DNA of 64,000 bases from Sphingobacteriales bacterium 50-39 (GCA_001898505.1 MKTZ01000008.1:248001-312000), one strand, 5' to 3'; shown: positions 25,612 through 36,410, counted from the stretch's first letter. Made by a program: numbers and translations. The notes: a model not told the origin generated them from the letters alone.

Positions 25612-27054
25612 ATGATACCAAAGCTTATCACCTTTCTAAGTGGAATGCTGGTTGCCTTCGGCCTGGCGGCACAAGAACCTTCTTCCCCGGCCGGAAGGGG
25701 TGCGGCCGGCCCGGCCGTCTCTTCCGAGATCCTGGAAGGATATATCCGGATGGGGCTGGACAGTAACCTGGCCCTACGTCAGCGGAGCTTCGACCTGCAA
25801 AAGGCCCTGCTCGACCTGCAAAGAGCGCAATCCCTTTTTTATCCGCAGGCTGCGTTTAGCTCCCAGTATACGCTGGCCCATGGCGGCCGCAGCCAGGACA
25901 TACCGGTGGGCGACCTGCTCAACGGAGTCTATTCCACGCTGAACCAGCTTACGTCCTCCAATAAATTCCCGCAGGTGGGCAATCAATCCATCCAATTCCT
26001 GCCCAACGATTATCATGACACAAAGATGGAAGTCACACTGCCCCTGATCAACACCGATCTGCAACACAATCGTCAGGTCAGCAGTGAAATGATCAATACG
26101 CGGCGCGCCGATCTGGATGTCTACAAGCGGGAGCTGGTACAGCATATCCGCCAGGCTTATTATCAGTATCTGCAAGCCGACCGGGCGGTGGGCATCTATA
26201 CTAACGCGCTTGGACTGGTAAAGGAGAACAAACGGGTGAGCGAAAAATTTGTGGAGAACAGGATGGCCACCAAAGAGATCGTGTTGCGTGCCCAGGCCCA
26301 GGTCAGCCAGGTAGAATCATCACTCATCGAAGCCAGGAACGGACAGCGCAATGCCGCAGCATATTTCAATTTCTTACTGAACAGGCCATTGGATACGGAG
26401 ATACGAACCGATGAAAGGCTGTTTGCCCTGCAGACGGATACCTCGGGTTCCGGCGCGTCGTCCGGGGTGGGTGTGGAAACTGCCGCACTTCGCCTGGCGC
26501 CGGGCATACCAACCGATCGCGAAGAACTGGCCAAGCTGAATAGCGTTCAGAAAATTTATGCTTCCAATCTGAAATACAACCGCCAGTATCTCGTCCCCAA
26601 GCTCAGCGCCTTCTACGATATCGGGTTCCAGGGTTTTGGCTTCAAATTCAATAACGAGCAGTTCTATCAGTTGGGAGGTGTACAATTGGTATGGCCTCTT
26701 TTTAAAGCAAATGATAACAAGTACAAGATCCGTCAGTCGGAGATAGATATGGAGGCCAGCCACGACCAGTACAAGGAGTTGACCCAGCAGCTGACGCTGC
26801 AGGTTCAGACCAGCGCCAATGACTACGCCTCCTCTGTCGAAGCATTGCAGTCCCTCGCGGATGAGGTGTCCAGCGCGCGGGAGACCTATCGCCTGGCCGA
26901 AAGAAGGTTCAAGGAGGGCAATGCCATTCAAATAGAGCTTGTCGATGCCCGGACACAGATGACGAGCGCAGAGCTCCGCTATTCGCTGGGTTGTCTCACG
27001 GTGCTGAACAGGGCCGCGGACCTGGAACGGGCGACGGCATCCTATAAATTCTGA
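25612..27054 (+). CDS. TolC-family outer-membrane efflux protein
   Basis: A 480-residue outer-membrane channel component. The signal peptide runs MIPKLITFLSGMLVAFGLAAQ. Two repeats of coiled-coil helices characteristic of OEP proteins follow, for example ILRAQAQVSQVESSLIEARN in the first half and YRLAERRFKEGNAIQIELVDA in the second. I start at ATG 25612; the frame is open back to 25516 but the upstream stretch lacks signal-peptide character. It lies 100 bp after tetR and 50 bp before the adaptor gene and forms the exit duct of the tripartite pump. Confidence 0.9.
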   Translation: MIPKLITFLSGMLVAFGLAAQEPSSPAGRGAAGPAVSSEILEGYIRMGLDSNLALRQRSFDLQKALLDLQRAQSLFYPQAAFSSQYTLAHGGRSQDIPVGDLLNGVYSTLNQLTSSNKFPQVGNQSIQFLPNDYHDTKMEVTLPLINTDLQHNRQVSSEMINTRRADLDVYKRELVQHIRQAYYQYLQADRAVGIYTNALGLVKENKRVSEKFVENRMATKEIVLRAQAQVSQVESSLIEARNGQRNAAAYFNFLLNRPLDTEIRTDERLFALQTDTSGSGASSGVGVETAALRLAPGIPTDREELAKLNSVQKIYASNLKYNRQYLVPKLSAFYDIGFQGFGFKFNNEQFYQLGGVQLVWPLFKANDNKYKIRQSEIDMEASHDQYKELTQQLTLQVQTSANDYASSVEALQSLADEVSSARETYRLAERRFKEGNAIQIELVDARTQMTSAELRYSLGCLTVLNRAADLERATASYKF

Positions 27055-27104
27055 TCGCTTTATCATCGACCAACATATAAACAAGAAACTATAAACTAGA
27101 AGCC

Positions 27105-28217
27105 ATGAACGCGAAATTACTTACAGCGCTACGTTTTCCCATCGCGGCATTGATCGTCTTTGCCCTGGTAAAATGTAGTGATAACAAAGCCGCCACTCAT
27201 CCAAAGACAGGCGAAGATCCCATCCTGGTAAAACTGCAACCAGTGACCATGGGCAACTACAGTCGTAATCTTCAATATTCCGGATTGATAGCATCCAACG
27301 AGGAAGCCCATCTTTCTTTCAAGATAGGCGGTGTCATCTCCAGGGTCTATGTAAAGGAAGGGGACCATGTCTCAGCGGGTCAGCTGCTGGCGACCCTGGA
27401 TCTCACCGAGATAGATGCGCAGGTCCAGCAAGCCTCTCAAAACCTGGAGAAGAACCGGCGGGACGAAGCGCGTGTCAGCAATCTTTACAGGGATACGGTT
27501 GCTTCGCTGGAACAGCTTCAGAATACACATACACAGGTCAGCGTAGCGACGGAAGCCTTGCGTATTGCCAAGTTCAATCAGCAGTATGCCCAGATACATG
27601 CCCCGGCCGGCGGCGTCATCCTGCAAAAACTGATGAGCGAGGGAGAAGTAGCTTCTGTCGGTAAGGACGTGTTCTTATTCAACGGTACGGAAAAGAACGA
27701 GTGGGTAGTACGTTTTGGCGTATCGGATCGCGACTGGGTGATCCTTAAGAAAGGAGATAAGGCTACTGTCTCTATCGAAGCGTATCCCGGGCAGACCTTT
27801 ACCGGCATCATCACCAAGATGGCCGAAGGAGCCGATCCTGTCAACGGGACTTATCCGATAGAGGTCACCGTATCGCCTGCGGGTCACAAGCTGGCGCCCG
27901 GTCTCTTTTGCTCTCTGCAGCTGCAACCCTCTTCCAAACAATCGCTGACCATCATTCCCATCGAAGCGCTGGTAGAAGGTGATGGCAAGACCGGATATGT
28001 CTATACGCTGAACGCGGACCAGCGAACGGTGAAGAAAAATCCTATTCAGGTCGCCTTTCTGACAAAGAATAAAGTAGCCGTCAGCGGTGGACTGGATGGT
28101 GCGGGGCAGGTGATCACCGATGGCGTTGGCTATTTGACAGAGACCTCCATTGTAAAAGTTGTCCCCCAAGACACACGGGATGAACCAGGGGTTCATCGTC
28201 CGAAGGACAGACATTAA
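27105..28217 (+). CDS. RND efflux periplasmic adaptor (membrane fusion protein)
   Basis: A 370-residue adaptor anchored as a lipoprotein: the N-terminal signal ends in FALVKC with Cys at about 24. The barrel/lipoyl region includes KIGGVISRVYVKEGDHVSAG (about 67-86), then a helical hairpin and the matching lipoyl half around IHAPAGGVILQ, then beta-barrel and membrane-proximal domains. The last ~13 codons are read through a REP-like double hairpin (28179-28211), giving a charged tail of doubtful function. It sits between tolC and the permease gene, with the stop codon 16 bp before the permease start. Confidence 0.92.
   Translation: MNAKLLTALRFPIAALIVFALVKCSDNKAATHPKTGEDPILVKLQPVTMGNYSRNLQYSGLIASNEEAHLSFKIGGVISRVYVKEGDHVSAGQLLATLDLTEIDAQVQQASQNLEKNRRDEARVSNLYRDTVASLEQLQNTHTQVSVATEALRIAKFNQQYAQIHAPAGGVILQKLMSEGEVASVGKDVFLFNGTEKNEWVVRFGVSDRDWVILKKGDKATVSIEAYPGQTFTGIITKMAEGADPVNGTYPIEVTVSPAGHKLAPGLFCSLQLQPSSKQSLTIIPIEALVEGDGKTGYVYTLNADQRTVKKNPIQVAFLTKNKVAVSGGLDGAGQVITDGVGYLTETSIVKVVPQDTRDEPGVHRPKDRH
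28179..28211 (+). repeat. REP-like double hairpin inside the adaptor's 3' coding end
   Basis: GATGAACC-AGG-GGTTCATC (28179-28197) followed immediately by GTCC-GAA-GGAC-AGA. It has the same layout as the 16.9-kb and 33.6-kb elements, but here it is translated. Confidence 0.7.
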
Positions 28218-28233
28218 ATCTAAAATAACTGTT

Positions 28234-31200
28234 ATGCGAATCACCGATTTTTCAGTAAAGAACTATCAGTTCACGCTCATCGTATTTGTGATGCTGGCGG
28301 CCATTGGCGTGAACTCTCTCCTGAACATGCCCCGGGGCGAAGACCCGGATATACAGGCTCCTCAATTTTCCACCATCGTTATTTACCCCGGCACGAGCCC
28401 CAAGGATATGGAAGAACTGGTCGTGAACCCTATCGAAAAAAGGTTCAATGAGATGGATGACGTCAAACGGATCCGTTCGCAGATAGACGACGGTCTGGCT
28501 GTCATCAATATCGAGTTCAAATACGAGATGGACCCGGAAAAAAAATACCAGGATGTCGTCCGCGAGCTGGATGCCATCCGTCCGGACCTCCCGGCTGATG
28601 TGCAAAGCATCAAGGTGCAGAAGTTCACTCCTTCCGATGTGAATATCCTGCAGGTAGCTCTTACCAGCGAGACGACCCCTTATAAGGATATGGAGGAATG
28701 GAGCAAGAAGTTGAAAGAAAGGCTGGAGAAGATCAAATCGTTGAAGAATGTAGACAACTGGGCCTTCCCCAAGCAGCAGGTACGTGTATCGCTGAACCTG
28801 GAAAAGCTGGCCCAGAACAAGATACCGTTGAATGCCCTGCTCCGGGCCATACAGAGCGAGAATGTGAATATTCCTGCCGGCTCCGTCGAGATGGGCGCCA
28901 AAAAATTCAATGTAAAGACCAGCGGCGATTATAAGAATGTGGATGAGATCCGAAACACCATTGTCAGCAGCGCCGGCGGCAAGATCATCTATGTAAAGGA
29001 CCTGGCGGATGTGGAGTTCAGCTACGAGGAGCAGAATTATATCGGCAGGCTCAACGGCAAGCGTGCTGTCTTTGTCACTGCCAGCCGCAAGTCCGGCACC
29101 AATATTTTCGCTGTTGAAAAAGAGATGGAACCTGTCCTGCAGCAGTTCCAAAAGGAATTGCCTCCTTCTATTGTGTATGAAAAAAGCTTTAACAATGCGG
29201 AGAGCGTGCGTACGCGTCTGGGGCATTTCGGGATGGATTTTGCCATCGCCATCTTTTTGGTCCTGCTGACTCTGTTGCCGCTGGGGCCCCGTGCATCCAT
29301 CGTGGTGATGATCTCCATTCCTCTTTCGCTGGCTATCGGGCTTTTTTTACTGGACCTTTTTCATATCACCATCAATCAGCTGAGCATTGTGGGCATGGTG
29401 GTGGCGCTGGGGCTGCTGGTGGATGACAGCATCGTGGTGGTGGAAAATATCGAACGTTATTTGCGGTTGGGCTATGGGCGCAAGGAAGCCGCTATGGCTG
29501 CTACCCGCCAGATAGGTCTGGCTGTGCTGGGCTGTACTGCTACGCTGATATTTGCTTTTCTACCGTTGATGTTCTTGCCGGAAGGGGCGGGGGATTTTAT
29601 CCGCAGTTTGCCTGCAGCCGTGGTCACTACCGTGCTGGCTTCTCTTTTTGTATCGCTCACTATTGTGCCTTTTCTCTCCAGCCGTATACTCAGTGGACAT
29701 GAGCATCCGGAAGGTAATTTTTTCCTCCGTGGACTGAAGCGATTTATCAATGGCTCCTATCGCCGGCTGTTGCATGCGGCCATCGCCCGTCCTGTGGTTA
29801 CGCTGCTGGTGGCGCTGGCGATCTTTGTGGGCTGTCTGTTCCTGGTGCCGGTGGTAGGTTTTAGCGTCTTCCCCGCCAGTGAGAAACCCATGTTCCTCGT
29901 CAATATCGAAACTCCGCTGGGAACCAGCCTGCCTGCGACGGACTCCATTGCCAAATGGGTGGAGCTGGAGGTTCGGCAGCTGCCTGACCTGAAGAATTAT
30001 GCTACCAATGTCGGCCGGGGTAATCCTCGTATCTATTATAATGTCATCCCGCAGAATGAGGTCAGCAACTATGCCCAGCTTTTTATACAGTTGAAGGAAA
30101 CGCCTCCCGTGAAAAAGAGACAGCTTATCGACATGCTGCGTCAGAAATTTTCCGCTTATCCCGGTGCGCGTATCGAAGTAAAGGATTTCGAGCAGGGGCC
30201 GCCGATAGAGGCGCCGATTGCCATCCGCCTGTTCTCGGAGGACCTGGATACGTTGCGGAGTATTGCCTTCCGGGTGGAGGACCTGCTGAAACGGACACCC
30301 GGCACCTTGTATGTAAAGAATGAGCTTACTACCCTGAAGACCGATATCAAAGTTAAAGTGAATAAGGAAAAGGCGGGCATCCTGGGTGTGCCGGTAAACG
30401 AGATAGACCGTACCGTCCGGCTGGCCATCGCGGGTCTGGATATCGGGAAATTCAGAAAGGACAATGCGAATGACGATGACTACAGCATCAATGTATGTTT
30501 GCCCAGGGCGCAGCGTCAATCCCTGGATGCACTGGATAAAGTGTATGTGGGAGCGTACAATGGCAACTCTATTCCTTTGAGCCAGCTGGCCGACGTGCAG
30601 TTCCAAAGCAGTCCTACGAGCATTCATCATTATGATAAGGATCGATATACGACTGTCACCGCCTTTGTACAAAATGGGTATAACACTACCCGTGTAACGG
30701 ATGAGCTGCTGAAGCAGCTGGATAGAATGAGCTTTCCCAAAGGAGCGTATTACAAGGCTGCCGGCGAGGTGGAGAGTAAGCAGGAGAGCTTTGGAGGTCT
30801 TGGCACCATCATCCTGATCACGGTCTTTGGCATACTCGGGATACTGATCCTGGAGTTCAAGACCTTCCGGGGGACGCTCATCGTTCTTTCCGTTGTGCCG
30901 CTGGGTATCATCGGTGCGGTGCTGGCGCTGCTCTTCTCCGGGAATACTTTTTCCTTTGTGGCTGTGATTGGGATCATTGCCCTGGTGGGGATCGAGGTGA
31001 AGAATTCCATATTGCTGGTGGATTATACCGATCAACTGCGGAGGGATGGGAAAGGGTTGGATGAGGCGATACAGGAGGCGGGTGAGACGCGTTTTGTGCC
31101 TATCATATTAACGACATTGACGGCTATCGGGGGGCTGATACCGTTGGTGGCGGAGAATAATCCGTTGTATTCGCCGCTGGCGCTGGTGATCATTGGCGGG

Positions 31201-31347
31201 TTGCTGAGCTCGACGATACTCACGAGGGTGGTGACGCCGGTGTTGTATAAGCTGCTGGCGCCGAAGATCGTGGGGGCGACTGCCGCCGGGGCGGGGGCTG
31301 AAGCCGGGGCCGGACCATTGATTGGGGCGCCTGCTGTTGCCGGCTGA
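28234..31347 (+). CDS. RND multidrug efflux permease (AcrB/MexB superfamily)
   Basis: A 1037-residue inner-membrane proton antiporter. It has the usual twelve helices and two large periplasmic loops. The proton-relay motif GLLVDDSIVVVEN lies in TM4, and the second-half signature GIIALVGIEVKNSILLVDY is present. The C-terminal ~20 residues are Gly/Ala-rich (about 1015-1037) and look like a low-complexity addition. I start at ATG 28234; the frame is open 75 bases further upstream but that overlaps the adaptor gene. Together with the adaptor and TolC protein it forms a complete tripartite pump under TetR control. Substrates cannot be told from sequence. Confidence 0.94.
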   Translation: MRITDFSVKNYQFTLIVFVMLAAIGVNSLLNMPRGEDPDIQAPQFSTIVIYPGTSPKDMEELVVNPIEKRFNEMDDVKRIRSQIDDGLAVINIEFKYEMDPEKKYQDVVRELDAIRPDLPADVQSIKVQKFTPSDVNILQVALTSETTPYKDMEEWSKKLKERLEKIKSLKNVDNWAFPKQQVRVSLNLEKLAQNKIPLNALLRAIQSENVNIPAGSVEMGAKKFNVKTSGDYKNVDEIRNTIVSSAGGKIIYVKDLADVEFSYEEQNYIGRLNGKRAVFVTASRKSGTNIFAVEKEMEPVLQQFQKELPPSIVYEKSFNNAESVRTRLGHFGMDFAIAIFLVLLTLLPLGPRASIVVMISIPLSLAIGLFLLDLFHITINQLSIVGMVVALGLLVDDSIVVVENIERYLRLGYGRKEAAMAATRQIGLAVLGCTATLIFAFLPLMFLPEGAGDFIRSLPAAVVTTVLASLFVSLTIVPFLSSRILSGHEHPEGNFFLRGLKRFINGSYRRLLHAAIARPVVTLLVALAIFVGCLFLVPVVGFSVFPASEKPMFLVNIETPLGTSLPATDSIAKWVELEVRQLPDLKNYATNVGRGNPRIYYNVIPQNEVSNYAQLFIQLKETPPVKKRQLIDMLRQKFSAYPGARIEVKDFEQGPPIEAPIAIRLFSEDLDTLRSIAFRVEDLLKRTPGTLYVKNELTTLKTDIKVKVNKEKAGILGVPVNEIDRTVRLAIAGLDIGKFRKDNANDDDYSINVCLPRAQRQSLDALDKVYVGAYNGNSIPLSQLADVQFQSSPTSIHHYDKDRYTTVTAFVQNGYNTTRVTDELLKQLDRMSFPKGAYYKAAGEVESKQESFGGLGTIILITVFGILGILILEFKTFRGTLIVLSVVPLGIIGAVLALLFSGNTFSFVAVIGIIALVGIEVKNSILLVDYTDQLRRDGKGLDEAIQEAGETRFVPIILTTLTAIGGLIPLVAENNPLYSPLALVIIGGLLSSTILTRVVTPVLYKLLAPKIVGATAAGAGAEAGAGPLIGAPAVAG

Positions 31348-31362
31348 TGTATCTTTGCCCAC

Positions 31363-32061
31363 ATGTCTGTGCAACAAGTAAAAGAACAAGGGTTTTGTAT
31401 CCTCGAGCATGTTTATTCGGGTGAGGAAGTACAACGTATCATAGAAAAGATCGAAGGGGTTGATCCGGTGGGACCTGCATTCCGGAAGACCAGCGATCTT
31501 TTTGCCATCAGGAGGTTCCTGCATGTTGTTGCGGATGTCGGGCCGTTGATCTTTACTCCGGCGTTGCAGACCATTATAAGCTCTTTTGGGCCGGACTTTT
31601 TTCCTGTGAAGTCCATTTATTTCGATAAGCCCGGAGGTTCCAACTGGTTTGTCGCCTATCATCGGGACCTGACTATTTTGGTGGATAGGCGGGTGGAGTA
31701 TGAGGGGTATAGTGGCTGGACTGTGAAGGAGGATAGGTTTGGGGTGCAGCCGCCGGTGGATGTTCTGGAGAATATTTTTACTATTCGGATCCATCTGGAT
31801 GATACGGATGAGAGCAATGGGGCTTTGAGAGTGGCGCCCGGGAGTCATTTGGAGGGGGTGGTTCGACCTGAGTTGACTGACTTGTCGGAGGAGCAGGTAT
31901 GTAGGGTGCCGAGAGGCGGCGTGATGATCATGAAGCCATTGCTGTTACATGCTTCTGGGCGTACTGTGAGTGAGCGGAACAGGCGGGTGATACATATCGA
32001 ATTCAGCAATCGGGCCCTGCCGGGTGGGTTGGAGTGGGGGGAGAAAAAAGAGACCGTCTGA
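31363..32061 (+). CDS. Phytanoyl-CoA dioxygenase (PhyH) family protein
   Basis: A 232-residue Fe(II)/2-oxoglutarate-dependent oxygenase. The iron facial triad is visible: His100-x-Asp102 in VAYHRDLT and the distal His196 in PLLLHASGR. RNRRVIHIEF supplies the 2-oxoglutarate-binding arginine (207 or 208). The length is normal. The substrate is unknown, since the family ranges from phytanoyl-CoA to secondary-metabolite hydroxylases. It begins 15 bp after the RND permease stop, so it may be read through from that operon. A TATCTTTG box sits just before its ATG without a good -33 partner. Confidence 0.85.
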   Translation: MSVQQVKEQGFCILEHVYSGEEVQRIIEKIEGVDPVGPAFRKTSDLFAIRRFLHVVADVGPLIFTPALQTIISSFGPDFFPVKSIYFDKPGGSNWFVAYHRDLTILVDRRVEYEGYSGWTVKEDRFGVQPPVDVLENIFTIRIHLDDTDESNGALRVAPGSHLEGVVRPELTDLSEEQVCRVPRGGVMIMKPLLLHASGRTVSERNRRVIHIEFSNRALPGGLEWGEKKETV

Positions 32062-32071
32062 AGACGGTCTC
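32042..32071 (-). terminator. Terminator hairpin for leftward transcription, overlapping the PhyH stop
   Basis: GAGACCGTCT-GA-AGACGGTCTC (32050-32071) is a perfect 10-bp stem. On the minus strand it is followed by TTTTTT, so it fits the end of the transcript from the acyltransferase-like gene at 32364-33527. On the plus strand it lacks a T-run. Confidence 0.65.
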
Positions 32072-32363
32072 GCAGTAATGTCCAGAAGTACGATGATCTT
32101 TGGCTTTTTCTGGATGATAGGATCTTAAACAGCTTTAGATTTTCACCGGCCTTTCCGGATATTGGATTTTTCACTCCTATTTATGCATCAGGTAAAGACC
32201 TGTTGCAGTGTATCTTTAACGTAGTTTGTATGGCATAGTCCGTGCCGGAAAGAACAGGCTTCTAAGTCAAGTCCTTATGTAGAACTTTTACTATAAGGGA
32301 ATCTCAAGAAAGGAAATTATTCCCATAAAGGGAACTTTCGAGAGTGTGAATTGTCCGGCAGGG
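32072..32363. other. Gene-free stretch, probable 3' untranslated region
   Basis: About 290 bases without a supported gene. It contains GGGAAT/ATTCCC and TTCCC-ATAAA-GGGAA inverted repeats near 32305-32340 and would be the 3' UTR of the leftward gene that ends at 32364. I see no conserved protein, promoter or mobile element in it. Confidence 0.4.
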
Positions 32364-33527
32364 CTACACCAGGGGATGCCGCTTGAACTCCTTACCCCTG
32401 TCGAAAAGGTAGCGGTAGGTAGTCAATTTACGGCTGATAAAGGTCTCCCCCAGGGTCTTGGCGATATTGACCATTTTGGGGTTGAAGTCCCCGATCCATT
32501 GCATCTCGAGATAGGTGTATGGGGTCTTTGGCTGGATGATCCTGGCCGACTCGCCGATGATATAGGCATCTACTCCTTTCCCCTGGAATTCCGGTATGGT
32601 AGCAAAGACCAGCCCGGTGAAATAATGGCAGGCGCCTCTATATCTGAGCCAGAGGAACCGGAGCTTTTGCAGGAGGCCGAACTTGCCATTAAAGTGTTTG
32701 AAGTATTGATTCAGGTCGGGAATATTGATAAAAAAGGCGATGGGTCTGTCTTTGTGATAGGAGAACCATACGATCCTTTCATCCATCAGGGGCTTCATCT
32801 TTTTAAAGAGGGCCATGACCTGCTCCTTTCTCATCTCTTTCAGCCCTCCGTGGCCGGCATAGGCTCCATTGTAAATAGCGACAAAATCGTCCGCATATTT
32901 CTCCAGCCGGGATTTTTCGATCATGTGTGCACTATAGTCGGGGTCGGCAGCCAGGGTGGCGTGTCGTTGTACGATCTTATTGCTTACCGGTCTCTTAGGG
33001 TCGAGACCAAAGCATAATTGATTGTAAAAGGGCCTGAAGCCATAGTTTTCCAGCAATTCCTTGTAATAGGGCGGGTTGAAGTTCATTCCGTAGGGAGGCT
33101 CTTTAAAACCTTCCACCAGGCAACCCCACCATTTGTCCCGTTCGCCAAAATTGATGGGGCCGTCCATGGCTTCCATACCCTTTTGGGCGAGCCAGTGCCG
33201 GGCTACGTCCAGCAGCATATCCGCTGCCTGCTGGTCGTCGATGCAGTCAAAAAACCCGATGCCTCCAACGGGCACATCATCTCCTTTATTCTTATAACGC
33301 TTGTTTACGAAAGCTGCGATCCGGCCGATGAGCCGGCCTTCACTGTCCTTTAGCACCCAGCGGGTGAGCTCCCCGTGCCGGAAAGCTTTGTTCTTTTCCG
33401 GATCGAAGACTTCCCGGATCTCGGCGTCGATGGGACGGATATAACCGGGCACATTGCGATTGAGCTCTACGTTCACCCGTATGAAATCCTTTTCAAGTGC
33501 GGGCGTATTGACGGATAGTAATTGCAT
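32364..33527 (-). CDS. GNAT-like acyltransferase-fold protein (YghO-like)
   Basis: A 387-residue cytoplasmic protein. It contains two regions that look like acyl-CoA N-acyltransferase folds: RWVLKDSEGRLIGRIAAFVNKRY (about 56-78) and the later FATIPEFQGKGVDAYII, which resembles the GNAT motif A loop. The central DGPINFGERDKWWG is conserved in a family I associate with E. coli YghO. The substrate is unknown. I start at ATG 33527; the frame continues upstream but runs through a composite repeat at 33537-33621 and is unlikely to be coding. Confidence 0.7.
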   Translation of the reverse strand: MQLLSVNTPALEKDFIRVNVELNRNVPGYIRPIDAEIREVFDPEKNKAFRHGELTRWVLKDSEGRLIGRIAAFVNKRYKNKGDDVPVGGIGFFDCIDDQQAADMLLDVARHWLAQKGMEAMDGPINFGERDKWWGCLVEGFKEPPYGMNFNPPYYKELLENYGFRPFYNQLCFGLDPKRPVSNKIVQRHATLAADPDYSAHMIEKSRLEKYADDFVAIYNGAYAGHGGLKEMRKEQVMALFKKMKPLMDERIVWFSYHKDRPIAFFINIPDLNQYFKHFNGKFGLLQKLRFLWLRYRGACHYFTGLVFATIPEFQGKGVDAYIIGESARIIQPKTPYTYLEMQWIGDFNPKMVNIAKTLGETFISRKLTTYRYLFDRGKEFKRHPLV

Positions 33528-33536
33528 AATAAAAGT

Positions 33537-33621
33537 GCGGGAATTATTCTTGCCCGAAAAATAGCCCAATTCCCGCATATGGCTAAAGTCTGTCCTTCGG
33601 ACGAACCGCCTCCGGCGGTTC
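33537..33621 (-). repeat. Composite repeat in the 5' region of the YghO-like gene
   Basis: GCGGGAATT/AATTCCCGC (33537-33545 and 33568-33576) encloses GCCCGAAAAATAGCCC. It is followed by GTCC-TTC-GGAC (33592-33602) and GAACCGCC-TCC-GGCGGTTC (33603-33621). On the minus strand this is the same order of elements as in the 16.9-17.04 kb RNA. A 29-nt block (33552-33580) is identical to 16992-17020. Confidence 0.75.
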
Positions 33622-33661
33622 CAGATAAAATGCAAATTTAGCCTTTGGAGGCAAGCCATAA

Positions 33662-35233
<1,572 letters not shown>

Positions 35234-35284
35234 TTGGGTCGGCACCGGCCAATGGTCAGGACAAAGTTTAAATCGTAAATACTA

Positions 35285-35548
35285 ATGAATCTCGAGATAT
35301 TAACACCCGAAAAGAAGTTATTCAGCGGCGATGTGTATGGTGTGCAATTGCCAGGCGTGTCGGGCCTTTTTGAAGTATTGGAGCAGCATGCTCCTCTGGT
35401 CAGCGCCCTGAAGGCAGGGAGGGTGAAAGTGTTAAAGGATAATAAAAGTCACCTCGCGTACTTTACGATCCAAAGCGGATTCGTAGAAGTCATCCACAAT
35501 AAAGTGACCGTTTTGGTTGAAGGCGCTGTACCTGTTGAAACGAAGTAA
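35285..35548 (+). CDS. atpC: F1Fo ATP synthase subunit epsilon, short form
   Basis: An 87-residue subunit that links the rotor to gamma. Only the N-terminal beta-sandwich is present (MNLEILTPEKKLFSGDVYGV ... SGFVEVIHNKVTVLVEGA). The C-terminal two-helix domain that inhibits ATP hydrolysis in E. coli and Bacillus is absent, so epsilon-type inhibition by that domain is not possible here. It lies 51 bp after atpD and ends 52 bp before a strong terminator. Confidence 0.93.
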   Translation: MNLEILTPEKKLFSGDVYGVQLPGVSGLFEVLEQHAPLVSALKAGRVKVLKDNKSHLAYFTIQSGFVEVIHNKVTVLVEGAVPVETK

Positions 35549-35599
35549 CGCCTTAACACGCGCGGTCCATTACCCGAAGAAAGAATGTTAGTTTTATAT

Positions 35600-35629
35600 G
35601 CCCCCAGTTTACACTGGGGGCTTTTATTT
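35600..35629 (+). terminator. Rho-independent terminator of atpD-atpC
   Basis: GCCCCCAGT-TTAC-ACTGGGGGC (35600-35621), a perfect 9-bp stem, followed by TTTTATTT. Confidence 0.85.
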
Positions 35630-35748
35630 GGCGGCCGATTGTTAGCCCACTGTTAAAGTCCAAACGGGCTTTAAACCAAGGCATCCTATTTGCATCTATA
35701 GTGCTGTAACGTAACAATTTCCACAAATTTTTTAAAACAGCACCGATC

Positions 35749-36387
35749 ATGAAAACAATAGGATGGTTGATGGGAGGAGGGTTGCTGACAATACTTGCCT
35801 TTGGAAGCTGCCGTAAGGATCCTTTGAACAACCTCACTAAAGATGAATCGCGTATCTATATCACCAATTATGATACGACAGCCAATTTTTCCAGCTATAA
35901 AACATTCAGCGTCACCGATTCGGTAGATGTTATTCAGGACAACCAGCTGTATGGACGTGCGCTGTCATCCTATGACAGCTTGTTGCTGGGCGCTATAAGC
36001 AGCAGTTTGCAGCAGCGGGGCTATCAATTGGTGGCAAAGGGGTCCTCGCCCGACCTGGCCGTGAATGTCGCCAGGGTCTATAATACCAGCACTGGTATCT
36101 TTAGCTATGGAGATTATTGGAATGACTATGGCAGCTTCTGGGACCCTTATTATTGGGGCTACGGAGGATATGGCTATTATCCGCCGTATTATGCGGTAGG
36201 GGTATATTCCATTACCAATGGCGGTCTTGAGATAGACCTGCTGGACCTGAAGAATGCATCTGCCAACGGCAATAAGATCAAGACAGTGTGGACGGGGCTG
36301 GCGAGAGGCGAGGAGGTATTCCGTCAGGCCAATGCAGCGTCGGAGGTCCAAGCCCTGGTGGGGCAGTCACCCTATCTTAAACAATAA
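35749..36387 (+). CDS. DUF4136 lipoprotein
   Basis: A 212-residue exported lipoprotein. The signal peptide ends in AFGSC with Cys at about 21. The body matches DUF4136: an early YDTTANFSSYKTFSV, then DSLLLGAISSSLQQRGYQLV and ADLAVNV-like strands, then a Tyr/Gly-rich loop (around 120-150) and a closing segment VWTGLARGEEV. The function is unknown; the family is widespread in Bacteroidota and proteobacteria as outer-membrane lipoproteins. It is probably co-transcribed with the barrel gene 23 bp downstream. Confidence 0.85.
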   Translation: MKTIGWLMGGGLLTILAFGSCRKDPLNNLTKDESRIYITNYDTTANFSSYKTFSVTDSVDVIQDNQLYGRALSSYDSLLLGAISSSLQQRGYQLVAKGSSPDLAVNVARVYNTSTGIFSYGDYWNDYGSFWDPYYWGYGGYGYYPPYYAVGVYSITNGGLEIDLLDLKNASANGNKIKTVWTGLARGEEVFRQANAASEVQALVGQSPYLKQ

Positions 36388-36410
36388 TCAAGCAAGCAAG
36401 GAGGTATAAG

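Noticed and set aside
29560-31035. A 491-codon open frame opposite the RND permease gene
   Set aside because: The permease reading has all family motifs. The antisense product is rich in Gln, His and Arg without domains, a typical shadow of coding bias.
33528-33659. An N-terminal extension of the YghO-like protein up to 33659
   Set aside because: The extra codons lie in the composite repeat, and part of the same peptide would arise from the unrelated 17-kb copy. The ATG at 33527 precedes the conserved start.
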